A stretch of DNA of 64,000 nucleotides. It comes from Pseudomonadales bacterium (GTDB taxonomy: Bacteria > Pseudomonadota > Gammaproteobacteria > Pseudomonadales > Halieaceae). Location of the stretch: assembly GCA_024234735.1 (NCBI GenBank), contig JACKNV010000004.1, positions 124,001-188,000 of the forward strand. The letters run 5' to 3'. The translations under genes and the position numbers were made by a program. The notes below the pieces were generated by a model. It ran no database searches. It was not told the DNA's origin and worked only from the letters and a program-made list of their open reading frames with translations. This document shows, in pieces, positions 8,513-17,725 of this stretch (positions within the stretch are counted from its first letter, which is position 1; each line of letters begins with the position of its first letter).

Positions 8513-10150
8513 ATGGAAGCGCCCCCACTCCTGACGGAACTGGCCGATTACCGGCCGGTACAGGTCCTCGCCGAGCAATTGCGAGCCACCACCGTGGAAG
8601 ACCTGTTCGCCCAGGATCCGGCTCGCGCCACGGATTTCACCCTGCAAGCGGCCGGCCTGCGGCTCGATTTCAGCAAGCACCTGCTCAACCGGGAGGCACT
8701 GGCGGGATTGCTGCGGCTGGCGGACCAGGCCGGGCTGTCGGCCGCCATCGCCGCGCTGTTCGACGGCGAACCCATCAACAACACCGAGAACCGCCCGGCG
8801 CTGCACATGCTGCTGCGAGCCAGTGGCAGCCATGGGCTGGATGACAAATTCACCCAGGTGCGCGATGCCCGGGAGCAGATGCGCCAGTGGTCACAGCGGC
8901 TCAATAGCGGTGTCCAGACCGGTTTCTCCGGCGCGGTGATCACCGACGTCGTCAATATCGGCATTGGCGGTTCGGATCTGGGGCCACGCCTGGTCAGCGA
9001 AGCACTGCAGCCCTTCCGCGGGGATATCAGTTGCCACTACGTGGCCAACGTCGACCCGGCCGACCTGCAGGACACCCTGCTGGACCTTAACCCGGAGTCG
9101 ACGCTGTTCATCGTCTGCTCGAAATCCTTTCGCACCGAGGAGACCCTCACCAACAGCCTGGCGGCGCGCAACTGGATGCTGCAGGCCGGTGCCGGTCAGG
9201 CCGACCTTGACCGGCATTTCCTGGCGGTCACCAGTAACCTGCAGGCGACCGCCGAGTTCGGTATTCCCGCGGCCAACTGCCTGCCCATGTGGGACTGGGT
9301 GGGAGGCCGCTACTCCGTGTGGTCGGCTGTGGGGCTGAGCTGCGCGATCGCCGTTGGCTGGGAGAATTTCCAGCGATTCCTGGCCGGCGCGGAGGCCATG
9401 GACGAGCACTTTCATCGCAGCCCGCCACAGGCCAGCATGCCGACCCTGATGAGCCTGCTGGAGGTCTGGTACTGCAACTTCTTTGCTGCCGGCAATCACG
9501 TGGTGCTGCCCTATGACCAGAGCCTGCGGCGCCTGCCCGACTTCCTGCAGCAACTGACCATGGAGAGCAATGGCAAGCGTGTCAGCCGCGCCGGCCGGCC
9601 ACTGCCCTACACCACGGCGCCAGTCCTGTGGGGCTCCGCGGGCACCATGGGCCAGCACTCCTTCCACCAGCTGTTACACCAGGGCACCGAGCTGTGCCCA
9701 GCCGACTTCGTGCTGCCCCTCACCACCCACACCGGCATGCAGGAACAGCACCGCCGGCTGGTGGCCAATGGCCTTGCCCAGAGCCGCACGCTGATGGTGG
9801 GGCGCTCCACCGACAACGCCCGCGACGCCCTGCTGCAGCGCGGCCTGGACGAAGCAGAGGCGGCGCGCCTGGCGCCGCACCTGGCCATGCCCGGCAACCG
9901 CCCCAACAGCGTGATCACCATGAATGCCGTCGACCCCGCGACCCTGGGAGCGTTGCTGGCGCTGTACGAGCACCGCACCTTCTGCAGCGCCGTGCTGTGG
10001 GGCATCAACCCTTTCGACCAGTGGGGGGTCGAGCTGGGCAAGGAAATCGGCACCCAGATCCTGGCGCGTCTGTCGGGAGAGGCGGCCGGGGGCCACATGG
10101 ACCCGGCGACCGAACGTCTCATGAAGGAGTGGCGCGCCGCCCAGGGTTGA
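8513..10150 (+). CDS. pgi: glucose-6-phosphate isomerase
   Basis: Interconverts glucose 6-phosphate and fructose 6-phosphate in the cytoplasm. The 545 residues match the bacterial family. Key segments are VVNIGIGGSDLGPRLV, the signature VGGRYSVWSAVGL (near residue 262), TMESNGKRV, and the second signature DQWGVELGK (near 503). I start at the ATG at 8513, preceded by AAGG; the ORF is open another 27 codons upstream, but that stretch overlaps the promoter and has no family similarity. It supplies hexose phosphate to the adjacent convergent manC-galU-manB genes, so the neighbourhood is one of sugar-nucleotide supply. Confidence 0.96.
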   Translation: MEAPPLLTELADYRPVQVLAEQLRATTVEDLFAQDPARATDFTLQAAGLRLDFSKHLLNREALAGLLRLADQAGLSAAIAALFDGEPINNTENRPALHMLLRASGSHGLDDKFTQVRDAREQMRQWSQRLNSGVQTGFSGAVITDVVNIGIGGSDLGPRLVSEALQPFRGDISCHYVANVDPADLQDTLLDLNPESTLFIVCSKSFRTEETLTNSLAARNWMLQAGAGQADLDRHFLAVTSNLQATAEFGIPAANCLPMWDWVGGRYSVWSAVGLSCAIAVGWENFQRFLAGAEAMDEHFHRSPPQASMPTLMSLLEVWYCNFFAAGNHVVLPYDQSLRRLPDFLQQLTMESNGKRVSRAGRPLPYTTAPVLWGSAGTMGQHSFHQLLHQGTELCPADFVLPLTTHTGMQEQHRRLVANGLAQSRTLMVGRSTDNARDALLQRGLDEAEAARLAPHLAMPGNRPNSVITMNAVDPATLGALLALYEHRTFCSAVLWGINPFDQWGVELGKEIGTQILARLSGEAAGGHMDPATERLMKEWRAAQG

Positions 10151-10172
10151 GCAAAGCCAAAAAAACACGCAG

Positions 10173-10282
10173 GCACCGAACCGGGTATGGTCTGGCGGGA
10201 CCGTTGAGCGCAGGGACGCGCGATACGAGCCTACATGGATGTATTCACGGCGGGTTCCGCCAGACCACACCCGGTTCGGCGC
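10173..10282. repeat. 110-bp imperfect palindromic intergenic element
   Basis: Two 30-bp arms (10173-10202 and 10253-10282) are reverse complements with three mismatches, flanking a 50-bp loop that contains TACATGGATGTATTCACGGC. It fills the gap between the convergent pgi and manB genes. On the minus strand a run of seven T follows the hairpin by a few bases, so it could also terminate the manC-galU-manB transcript. The loop core resembles interspersed intergenic repeats of other proteobacteria; that is from memory and unverified. Confidence 0.75.
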
Positions 10283-10293
10283 CGGTCCTTACG

Positions 10294-11649
10294 TTAATGT
10301 GAAACGTCAATCAGCGCCAGCAACTCGGCGGTTTTCGCCTCCATCAGCGCCCTGTCGCCACGGCTCTCCACGTTCAGCCGGACCACCGGTTCGGTGTTGG
10401 AGCAGCGCAGGTTGAAGCGCCACTGGCCCAGGTCCATGCTGAGCCCGTCCACATGCTCGACGCCCCCGGCTTGGTCGCGGTAAACGGCCTCCACCCGGAC
10501 CAGCACCGCCGCCGGATCTTCGATGGTGCGATTGATTTCGCCACTGCAGGGATAGGCCGCCATGCGCTGCGCCACCAGGGAGGAGAGCCCCTCCCCCGCG
10601 GCGCTTACCAGGCCGGCCACCAGCAGCCACGGAATCATGCCGCTGTCACAATAGGCAAAGTCGCGGAAATAGTGGTGGGCGCTCATCTCGCCACCATATA
10701 TCGCATCCTCCCGGCGCATGCGCTCCTTGATGAAGGCGTGCCCGGTTTTGCTCTGCACCGCTTCGCCACCAAGCGACTGCACGATATCGATGGTATTCCA
10801 TTCCAGCCGCGGGTCGTGCACCACCCGGGCGGGGCCGTGCAGTTTGAGAAACGCCTCGGCCAGCAGGCCCACCACGTAATATCCCTCGATGAATTCGCCG
10901 TTCTCGTCAAAGAAAAAACAGCGGTCGAAATCGCCGTCCCAGGCCAGCCCCAGGTCCGCCCGATGCTCGCGCACGGCACTGATGGTGGCGGCGCGATTCT
11001 CCGGCAGCAGCGGATTGGGCACGCCATTGGGAAAATGGCCGTCGGGCTCGTGGTGCAGCTTGATAAACTCGAAGGGCAAGTGCGGCTCCAGCAGGTCGAC
11101 TACCCGGCCGGCACCCCCATTACCCGCGTCCACCACTATTTTCAGCGGCTTCAGGCTGCCCACATCCACATAGGACAGCAGGTGCTCGACGTAGGCGCCG
11201 GAGGTATCCAGGGTATGCAGCCTGCCGGGCTGCGCCGCGGGGGTGAAGGTGTTCGCCTGTGCCGCCGCCTTGATGTGGAGCAGGCCGGTATCACCGGAGA
11301 TCGGCCTGGATTCTTCGCGCACGAACTTCATGCCGTTATAGTCCCGGGGATTGTGGCTGGCGGTCACCGCGATTCCGCCGTCCATACCGGCGTGGGAGGT
11401 GGCGAAATATATTTCCTCGGTGCCGCACAGGCCGATGTCATAGACCTCGATGCCCTGCTCCAGCAGGCCCTCCACCAGGGCGGCCTTGATCGCCTCGCTG
11501 GTAAGGCGGATGTCGTGCCCAACCACCACCTGCCGCGGCTTTATTACCTCCGCATAGGCGCGGCCAATGCGCCGGGCAATGTCCTCGTTCAACTGGTCCG
11601 GCACCCGGCCGCGGACATCGTAGGCCTTGAAACAGCTAAGCTCCTGCAC
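10294..11649 (-). CDS. manB: phosphomannomutase/phosphoglucomutase
   Basis: A 451-residue alpha-D-phosphohexomutase that converts mannose 6-phosphate to mannose 1-phosphate and probably also glucose 6-phosphate to glucose 1-phosphate (ManB/CpsG/AlgC type). The phosphoserine loop TASHNPRDYNGMK places the catalytic Ser at 98. The Mg2+ loop is DGDFDR (238-243), and the sugar-specificity loop is GGEMSAHHYF. The start is GTG at 11649 with AAGGAG 7 nt upstream, 12 bp after galU. Together with manC and galU it would supply GDP-mannose and UDP-glucose for polysaccharide or lipopolysaccharide. Which phosphohexose is preferred cannot be read from the sequence. Confidence 0.92.
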   Translation of the reverse strand: MQELSCFKAYDVRGRVPDQLNEDIARRIGRAYAEVIKPRQVVVGHDIRLTSEAIKAALVEGLLEQGIEVYDIGLCGTEEIYFATSHAGMDGGIAVTASHNPRDYNGMKFVREESRPISGDTGLLHIKAAAQANTFTPAAQPGRLHTLDTSGAYVEHLLSYVDVGSLKPLKIVVDAGNGGAGRVVDLLEPHLPFEFIKLHHEPDGHFPNGVPNPLLPENRAATISAVREHRADLGLAWDGDFDRCFFFDENGEFIEGYYVVGLLAEAFLKLHGPARVVHDPRLEWNTIDIVQSLGGEAVQSKTGHAFIKERMRREDAIYGGEMSAHHYFRDFAYCDSGMIPWLLVAGLVSAAGEGLSSLVAQRMAAYPCSGEINRTIEDPAAVLVRVEAVYRDQAGGVEHVDGLSMDLGQWRFNLRCSNTEPVVRLNVESRGDRALMEAKTAELLALIDVSH

Positions 11650-11661
11650 TGCCTTACTCCT

Positions 11662-12492
11662 TCAGTCCTCGCGGTAAAAATGCTCGTAAACGTAGTTGGT
11701 TGCCTCCACGAAGCCGGGCACGCTGCCGCAATCAAAACGCCGACCCTTGAACTTATAGGCCATGACACAGCCGCGTCGCGCCTGGGTTTGCAGGGCGTCG
11801 GTGAGCTGGATTTCACCGTGGGCCCCGGGCGCAGTTTCGCGGATGATATCGAAGATATCCGGCGTCAGGATGTAGCGGCCGATGATCGCCAGGTTGGAGG
11901 GCGCGTTCTCCGGATCCGGTTTTTCCACCATCTCGTCCACCCGGTAGATGCCATCCTTGAGACTTTCTCCGGCAATGACACCGTATTTGTTCACCTCGTC
12001 GTGAGGTACCTCCTGGATCGCCACGATGGAGCAGCGAAACTGGTTGTACAACTCGGCCATCTGCGCCAGCACCCCCGGTCCGTCATTGATGCACAGATCG
12101 TCCGACAGCAGCACACCAAAGGGCTCGTTGCCGATCAGCGACTGCCCGGTGAGAATGGCGTGCCCCAGCCCCTTCATCTCGCGCTGGCGGACCATGGTGA
12201 ACACGCCCTTTTCCAGAACGCTGCGTATACTCTCCAGGCGAGCCTCCTTGCCGCTGCCGGAAATCTGGTGCTCGAGTTCGTAGCTGATATCGAAATGATC
12301 GGCGATGGCGCGCTTGCCGCGCCCGGTCACCATCGCACAGGTGGTCATGCCCGCCTCGATTGCCTCTTCCACACCGTATTGCACCAGCGGCTTGTTGACG
12401 ATTGGCAGCATTTCCTTGGGCATGCTCTTGGTGGCCGGCAGGAAGCGGGTGCCGTAACCGGCCACCGGAAAAAGACACTTGTTGATCATCAT
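11662..12492 (-). CDS. galU: UTP-glucose-1-phosphate uridylyltransferase
   Basis: Makes UDP-glucose from UTP and glucose 1-phosphate in the cytoplasm. Its 276 residues fit bacterial GalU. The N-terminal nucleotidyltransferase signature GYGTRFLPATKSMPKEML is intact, followed by EEAIEAG and later VEKPDPENAPSNLAIIGRYI. The first of two adjacent ATG codons (12492, 12489) is used; AAGGAG lies just upstream. It is the middle gene of manC-galU-manB, with gaps of 22 and 12 bp. UDP-glucose feeds glycan synthesis and possibly the glycolipid enzyme at the right edge. Confidence 0.95.
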   Translation of the reverse strand: MMINKCLFPVAGYGTRFLPATKSMPKEMLPIVNKPLVQYGVEEAIEAGMTTCAMVTGRGKRAIADHFDISYELEHQISGSGKEARLESIRSVLEKGVFTMVRQREMKGLGHAILTGQSLIGNEPFGVLLSDDLCINDGPGVLAQMAELYNQFRCSIVAIQEVPHDEVNKYGVIAGESLKDGIYRVDEMVEKPDPENAPSNLAIIGRYILTPDIFDIIRETAPGAHGEIQLTDALQTQARRGCVMAYKFKGRRFDCGSVPGFVEATNYVYEHFYRED

Positions 12493-12514
12493 CGAATCTC
12501 CTTGTCAAAGCGGC

Positions 12515-13924
12515 TTACTTGCCGCGTCCGTAGACGTCTTCGTAACGCACGATATCGTCCTCGCCAAGGTACGCACCCGACTGCACCTCGATCAGCTCCA
12601 GCGGGATACGGCCGGGGTTGGCCAGCCGGTGCTTGTGCCCCAGGGGGATGTAGGTGGACTCGTCCTCACCCAGCATGAACACCTTGTCCTCGCAGGTCAC
12701 CTCGGCGGTACCGTGCACCACCACCCAGTGTTCCGCGCGATGGTGGTGCATCTGCAGGGACAGGGTCTGGCCCGGATTGACCACGATGCGCTTTACCTGG
12801 AAGCGTTCCGACATCACCAGCGACTCGTAGGAACCCCAGGGGCGGTAGACGCGACGGTGCTGGGACACCTCGGGGCGCGCCTGCTCCCTGAGGCGGTTGA
12901 CGATGCGCTTGACGTCCTGCACATTGGCACGATCCGCCACGAGTACGGCATCGGCGGTTTCCACCACCACCAGGTTGCTGACACCGGTGGCCGCCAGCAG
13001 CCGCGAATCACTGCGAAAGTAACTGTCGCGGCAGGCATCCAGGATCACGTCGCCCTTGCAGACATTGCCCTGTTCGTCCCGCTGGGCGACCTCCCACAGT
13101 GCCGACCAGGCACCGACGTCGCTCCAGCCGCAATCCAGCGCCGCCACCGCGCCTGCTGTGGTCTTTTCCATGACCGCATAATCGATACTGTCGCTTGGGC
13201 ATTCGGCGAAAGCCTCGGCCCCGGGACGTACGAAATCCAGATCGGCTGCGGCGCCCTCCATTGCCCGGCGGCAGCAGGCCAGTATCTCCGGGGCATGCTC
13301 CTGCAATTGCTCCAGGTAGGTGGCCGCACGCAGCAGGAACATGCCGCTGTTCCACAGATAGCTGCCGCTTTCCAGGTAGGCCTGCGCCGTGGCTGCGTCG
13401 GGCTTCTCGACAAACCGTTCCAGGTCGTACAGGTCGGGCGCCAGCGAGGCACCGCACTTGATGTATCCATATCCTGTTTCCGCGCTGGAAGGCACCACCC
13501 CAAAAGTCACCAGCCGACCCTCCTGTGCCAGCGGCAGCGCCTTGCTGACCGCGTCGGCAAAGGCTGCCACGTCCTGGATGATATGATCCGCCGGCAGCAC
13601 CAGCAGCAGTGCCTCGGCGTCCGTGGCCAGGGCACGCAGGGCCGCCAGGGCCACGGCCGGCGCCGTATTGCGCCCCTCGGGCTCGAGGATCAGTGCGCTG
13701 GCCTTGATATCGACCTGGCGCAGCTGTTCGGCCACCATGAAGCGGTGCTCCTCGTTGCACACTACCAGGGGCGCGCTCTCTTCCAGCCCGGCGGTACGCT
13801 GCAGGGTCTCCTGCAACATGGACAACTCGCCCGCCAGGGGCAAAAACTGTTTGGGATGCGTTTCGCGGGAGACAGGCCACAGACGGCTGCCGACACCGCC
13901 GGACAGCAGGACGGGTGTTAACAT
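12515..13924 (-). CDS. manC: mannose-1-phosphate guanylyltransferase/mannose-6-phosphate isomerase (bifunctional)
   Basis: A 469-residue type II enzyme. The N-terminal half is a GDP-mannose pyrophosphorylase with the loop GGVGSRLWPVSRE and then PKQFL. The C-terminal cupin is a phosphomannose isomerase with LSLQMHHHRAEHWVVV. It therefore covers fructose 6-phosphate to mannose 6-phosphate and mannose 1-phosphate to GDP-mannose; the mutase step between is manB two genes on. The start is the ATG at 13924 (MLTPVLLSGG) with AAGGA about 8 nt upstream; the ORF is open 16 codons further but lacks similarity there. AlgA/CpsB/WbpW paralogues cannot be told apart by sequence alone. Confidence 0.93.
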   Translation of the reverse strand: MLTPVLLSGGVGSRLWPVSRETHPKQFLPLAGELSMLQETLQRTAGLEESAPLVVCNEEHRFMVAEQLRQVDIKASALILEPEGRNTAPAVALAALRALATDAEALLLVLPADHIIQDVAAFADAVSKALPLAQEGRLVTFGVVPSSAETGYGYIKCGASLAPDLYDLERFVEKPDAATAQAYLESGSYLWNSGMFLLRAATYLEQLQEHAPEILACCRRAMEGAAADLDFVRPGAEAFAECPSDSIDYAVMEKTTAGAVAALDCGWSDVGAWSALWEVAQRDEQGNVCKGDVILDACRDSYFRSDSRLLAATGVSNLVVVETADAVLVADRANVQDVKRIVNRLREQARPEVSQHRRVYRPWGSYESLVMSERFQVKRIVVNPGQTLSLQMHHHRAEHWVVVHGTAEVTCEDKVFMLGEDESTYIPLGHKHRLANPGRIPLELIEVQSGAYLGEDDIVRYEDVYGRGK

Positions 13925-14233
13925 TTTTTTTCCTTTTCCCCGCGCATCGGCGCGGCGCACAGGTTGAACCACAAGGTGGGCTGGAGGCGCAAACCACAGG
14001 CCACAATCAGCGGATTATGGTAGCCCAAGGCCCCAAACTTGGCTACCGGAGCCGGTCGAAAGCTGGCGATACCTCGACCACCATCACATTTTCCCGCCCT
14101 GACATTGAACTGGACTTGTGGCCACCAGCTATTAGAATGGGCTCGCTCCCCGGAGCTCTACACTGGGTCTGGTCTCTACAATGCGCCACTCAGGATTCTG
14201 TGGTGCGATAACCAGGCCATTACGGGATACGAT
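13925..14233. other. 309-bp divergent intergenic region between manC and fabA
   Basis: No gene is seen. For fabA on the plus strand, a TAGAAT -10 lies at 14133-14138 with a weak -35 TGGACT (14111-14116, 16-bp spacer). For manC on the minus strand, a CATAAT -10 is visible inside TACCATAAT near 14012-14020, without a good -35. A short inverted repeat, TAGCC..GGCTA, surrounds 14021-14045. Both promoter calls are weak. Confidence 0.4.
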
Positions 14234-14749
14234 ATGACACCCAAGAACGCTTACGGCAAGGACGAGTTGATCGCATGCGGCAATGGCGAGCTATTCGGCC
14301 CTGGCAACGCCCAGTTGCCCATCGACAACATGCTGATGCTGGATCGCATCTCGCACATCAGCTCCGAGGGCGGCAAATACGGCAAGGGGGAGATCGTGGC
14401 CGAGCTCGACATCCATCCCGACCTGTGGTTTTTCCAGTGCCATTTTCCCGGTGACCCGGTGATGCCGGGTTGCCTGGGGCTGGACGCCTTGTGGCAACTG
14501 GTCGGCTTCTTCCTGGGCTGGCGGGGCAACCCCGGCAGGGGCCGCGCCCTGGGCTGCGGCGAGGTCAAGTTCAGCGGCCAGGTCCTGCCTTCCGCCAGCA
14601 AGCTGGTTTATCACATCGATATTCGCCGCGTCATCGAGCGGAAGCTGGTAATGGGTATCGCCGATGGCGCCATTTCCGTGGACGGCCGCGAGATTTACAC
14701 TGCCTCCGACCTCCGCGTCGGCCTGTTCAAATCGACGGAGTCCTTCTAA
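14234..14749 (+). CDS. fabA: 3-hydroxydecanoyl-ACP dehydratase/isomerase
   Basis: Dehydrates 3-hydroxydecanoyl-ACP and isomerises trans-2- to cis-3-decenoyl-ACP, the branch point of anaerobic unsaturated fatty acid synthesis. With the ATG at 14234 the protein has 171 residues, the normal length. The catalytic His70 (in CHFPGDPVMPGCLGLDA) and Asp84 fall at the same numbers as in E. coli. The ORF extends about 65 codons upstream, but that part lacks similarity. It is followed after 4 bp by fabB, so the pair forms the usual fabA-fabB operon. Confidence 0.96.
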   Translation: MTPKNAYGKDELIACGNGELFGPGNAQLPIDNMLMLDRISHISSEGGKYGKGEIVAELDIHPDLWFFQCHFPGDPVMPGCLGLDALWQLVGFFLGWRGNPGRGRALGCGEVKFSGQVLPSASKLVYHIDIRRVIERKLVMGIADGAISVDGREIYTASDLRVGLFKSTESF

Positions 14750-14753
14750 CGCC

Positions 14754-15980
14754 ATGGCCAGAAGAGTAGTGATTACCGGGCTGGGTATCGTGTCCTGCCT
14801 GGGCAACGACGCAGAATCAGTCACCCGCTCACTGTATGAGGGACGCTCGGGCATTACCCGTTGCCAGCAGCATATCGACGCTGGCATGCGCTCCCATGTG
14901 GCCGGCGCGCCCGACATCGACATCCCGGCCCTGATAGATCGCAAGCAATTGCGCTTCATGGCCGACGCGGCGGCCTATGCCTATATCGCCATGCAACAGG
15001 CAATAGCCGATGCGGGGCTGGAAGAGGCGCATATTTCCAATGTCCGCACCGGGATCATCGCCGGCTCCGGCGGGGCCTCGGCCGCCATGCAGGTGGAGGC
15101 GGCCGATATCCTGCGCGAACGCGGCCTGCGGCGGGTGGGGCCCTATCGAGTCACCCAGACCATGGGCAGCACCGTGTCCGCCTGCCTGGCGACGCCGTTC
15201 AAGATCAAGGGCGTCAACTATTCCATCTCCTCTGCCTGCTCCACCAGTGCCCACTGCATCGGCAACGCCATGGAGCAGATACAGATGGGCAAACAGGACC
15301 TGGTATTCGCCGGCGGTGGCGAGGAGTTGCATTGGGCGCTGAGCTGCCTGTTCGACGCCATGGGGGCCCTGTCGACCAAGTACAACGAGCAGCCGGACAA
15401 GGCATCCCGAGCCTACGACGCCAACCGCGACGGTTTTGTCATCGCCGGCGGCGGGGGCATGCTGGTGGTGGAGGAACTGGAACACGCCCTGGCCCGCGGG
15501 GCCAGGATTTACGCCGAACTGGTGGGCTACGGCGCCACCTCCGACGGCTACGATATGGTGGCGCCCTCCGGCGAGGGCGCGGTGCGCTGCATGCAGCAGG
15601 CACTGGCCACGGTGGACGGCGAGATCGACTATATCAACGCGCACGGCACCAGCACTCCCGCCGGCGACATCCAGGAGCTCAAGGCAGTGCGCGAGGCATA
15701 CGCCAATCGGGGGCACACACCGGTAATCGGCTCGACCAAGTCCCTGTCCGGCCACTCCCTGGGGGCGGCTGGGGTGCAGGAGGCGATCTACTCGCTGTTA
15801 ATGCAGCAGAACGACTTCATCGCCGCCTCGGCCAACATCGAGACCCTGGACCCGGAAGCCGAGGGCATGCCGATTGCCCTGCAGCGCCAGGACGGAGTAG
15901 ACCTGCAACGGGTCATGTCCAACAGCTTCGGCTTCGGCGGCACCAACGCCTCGCTGGTGTTCCAGAAGTACAGCGGCTAG
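14754..15980 (+). CDS. fabB: 3-oxoacyl-ACP synthase I
   Basis: A condensing enzyme required to elongate the cis-decenoyl product of FabA. It has 408 residues with the Cys-His-His triad: Cys162 in SSACSTSAHC, His297 in NAHGTSTPAGD and His334 in LSGHSLGAAG. GFGGTN closes the active site. The ATG at 14754 follows the fabA stop by 4 bp; a GGAG lies inside the end of fabA. The pairing with fabA, rather than with the acpP-fabF cluster, supports FabB over FabF. Confidence 0.95.
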   Translation: MARRVVITGLGIVSCLGNDAESVTRSLYEGRSGITRCQQHIDAGMRSHVAGAPDIDIPALIDRKQLRFMADAAAYAYIAMQQAIADAGLEEAHISNVRTGIIAGSGGASAAMQVEAADILRERGLRRVGPYRVTQTMGSTVSACLATPFKIKGVNYSISSACSTSAHCIGNAMEQIQMGKQDLVFAGGGEELHWALSCLFDAMGALSTKYNEQPDKASRAYDANRDGFVIAGGGGMLVVEELEHALARGARIYAELVGYGATSDGYDMVAPSGEGAVRCMQQALATVDGEIDYINAHGTSTPAGDIQELKAVREAYANRGHTPVIGSTKSLSGHSLGAAGVQEAIYSLLMQQNDFIAASANIETLDPEAEGMPIALQRQDGVDLQRVMSNSFGFGGTNASLVFQKYSG

Positions 15981-15987
15981 CCCGCCC

Positions 15988-17190
15988 TCAGGCGAGCAGG
16001 TCCAGCAACATGACCTGGACCATGTCACCTTCCGATACGGTCGCGCCCGGCGGGATGACCGCCAGGGCATTGCTGTGACTGACCGAGCTGAGCACCCCTG
16101 AACTCTGGTTGCCAAATGGCACCGCCTCCAGAGCCCCCCCCACGGCCCGCAGGCTGACCCGCAGGTACTCCTGGCGGCTCCCCGGGGCACTCACCGCAAA
16201 GGCGGCACGGGCCTGCAACAGCGGCGGCTCCGGCTCGGATATCCCCTGCAGCTTGCGCAGAAACGGGCGGGCGACGAGGCAAAAAGTGACGAACACGGAA
16301 CTCGGGTTGCCCGGCAGGCCGATAAACGGTGTGCGCCCGATGCGCCCGAAGGCCAGGGGCTTGCCAGGCTTGATGGCCAGTTTCCATAGCTGCAGCTCAC
16401 CCAGGCGCTGCACCTGCGCCTTGACATGGTCTTCCTCGCCCACCGACACCCCACCTGAGGTGATCACGCAGTCCGCCCGGGAGGCGGCCTGCTGCAACGC
16501 CGCCGCGGTTGCCCGGGCGTCGTCGCGAACGATCCCGGCATCCACGAAGGTCATGCTCAGGGAACGCACCAGGCCGGCCAGGGTAAAGCGGTTGGAGTTG
16601 TACACCTGGCCGCTGCCGAGAGGCCCGGCACCCGGTTCCAGCAGTTCATTCCCGGTGGCCAGTACCGCTATGCGCAGGGGCCGATAAACCGGCACAAGCG
16701 CACGGCCCACCGAGGCCAGCAACCCCAGGTCCTGGGGGCGCAGCACCCGGCCGCGGCGCAACACGGTGGCAGTCGCCGCGACATCCTGGCCCCGCGGGCG
16801 GATGTGCTGGCCGGCAGCCGGGATCGCAGTAAAGTGCACCCGGCCATCCTCCTGCCTGCAATCTTCCTGCATCACCACGGCGTCCGCCCCCGGGGGAACC
16901 GGCGCACCGGTGAAAATACGCGCGCAGGTACCGGGCTCAAGTGGCACAGGGAAGGCACCCGCGGCAATGCGTTGGCTCACGGGCAGGGCCTGCCCCGCAT
17001 CCGCGACCCGCAGGGCATAGCCGTCCATGGCGCTGTTGTCGGCACCCGGCACGTCCACGCCGGATACGATGTCCCGCGCCAGGACCGCGCCCAGGGCGTC
17101 GATCAGCGGCAGTTCCACCAGCGGTTGGGCGGGGGTCGCGCTGGCCAGCACCCGCTCCAGGGCCTCGGCCACCGGCAGCAGCGAACTCAA
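15988..17190 (-). CDS. moeA: molybdopterin molybdenumtransferase MoeA
   Basis: Inserts molybdate into adenylylated molybdopterin to finish molybdenum cofactor. The 400 residues span the usual four-domain layout, with GADNSAMDGYAL near the N-terminus, then PVPPGADAVVMQEDC, a MoaB/MogA-like domain with ITSGGVSVGEEDHVK, and GLPGNPSSVFVTF. The start appears to be TTG at 17190, overlapping the moaB stop (TTGA), and lacks a good Shine-Dalgarno sequence; a GTG a few codons in is possible. It is translationally coupled to moaB. No molybdoenzyme gene lies in the window. Confidence 0.92.
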   Translation of the reverse strand: MSSLLPVAEALERVLASATPAQPLVELPLIDALGAVLARDIVSGVDVPGADNSAMDGYALRVADAGQALPVSQRIAAGAFPVPLEPGTCARIFTGAPVPPGADAVVMQEDCRQEDGRVHFTAIPAAGQHIRPRGQDVAATATVLRRGRVLRPQDLGLLASVGRALVPVYRPLRIAVLATGNELLEPGAGPLGSGQVYNSNRFTLAGLVRSLSMTFVDAGIVRDDARATAAALQQAASRADCVITSGGVSVGEEDHVKAQVQRLGELQLWKLAIKPGKPLAFGRIGRTPFIGLPGNPSSVFVTFCLVARPFLRKLQGISEPEPPLLQARAAFAVSAPGSRQEYLRVSLRAVGGALEAVPFGNQSSGVLSSVSHSNALAVIPPGATVSEGDMVQVMLLDLLA

Positions 17191-17717
17191 GACGGGCCCG
17201 TCCGCGCCCCGAGCACCCCGACGAAATTGCAGGGGCGGTGACTGCTGTCCAGTTGCTCGCGGATGAGACCCTCCCAGGCGGTTCGGCAGGCGCCGGTGGA
17301 ACCGGGCATGCAGAAGATCACGGTGTCGTTGGCCAGCCCCGCCAGCGCCCGGGACTGGATGGTCGAGGAGCCGATTTCCTGATAGGAGAGGGTGCGAAAG
17401 ACCTCGCCGAAGCCGTCGATGTCCTTGTCAAACAGGGGGCGCACTGCCTCGGGAGTCGAATCCCGCCCGGAAAACCCGGTTCCCCCGGTGACCAGCACCG
17501 CGTTCACCGCGGGGTCGGCTATCCAGGCACTGAGCACCGCCCGAATCCGGTAGATATCGTCGACCACGATCGCCCTGGCCGCCAGCGCGTGGCCATCGGC
17601 GGCCAGCTGTTCGACCAGGTAGGCACCCGAGGTATCGGTTTCCACGGTACGGCTGTCGGAGACAGTGAGTACCGCCACGGACAGGGATCGGGAGCCGGTA
17701 TCCGTTGCCTTGGCCAT
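17187..17717 (-). CDS. moaB: molybdenum cofactor biosynthesis protein MoaB
   Basis: A 176-residue MogA/MoaB-fold protein, thought to adenylylate molybdopterin before MoeA acts. It has SVAVLTVSDSRTVETDTSG, the MPT-binding loop VTGGTGFSGRDSTPEAV, and a C-terminal segment with FCMPGSTGACRTAWEGLI. The start is the ATG at 17717, preceded by GAGAGGG; the reading frame stays open far upstream through the next gene without similarity. It overlaps moeA by 4 bp and follows the RmlD-like gene by 8 bp. MoaB and MogA are hard to separate by sequence; length and operon favour MoaB. Confidence 0.9.
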   Translation of the reverse strand: MAKATDTGSRSLSVAVLTVSDSRTVETDTSGAYLVEQLAADGHALAARAIVVDDIYRIRAVLSAWIADPAVNAVLVTGGTGFSGRDSTPEAVRPLFDKDIDGFGEVFRTLSYQEIGSSTIQSRALAGLANDTVIFCMPGSTGACRTAWEGLIREQLDSSHRPCNFVGVLGARTGPS

Positions 17718-17725
17718 ACGCCCTC

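Noticed and set aside
10453..12678. A 741-codon plus-strand frame across manB and galU
   Set aside because: It spans two well-identified genes on the other strand and has shadow-like composition.
14101..14140. FadR-like site (AACTGGACTTGT) upstream of fabA
   Set aside because: It partly resembles the E. coli fabA site but lacks the central bases and a symmetric second half, so it is not supported.
16109..16687. A plus-strand ORF of 192 codons inside moeA
   Set aside because: Shadow of moeA with Arg/Ser/Pro-rich composition and no homology.
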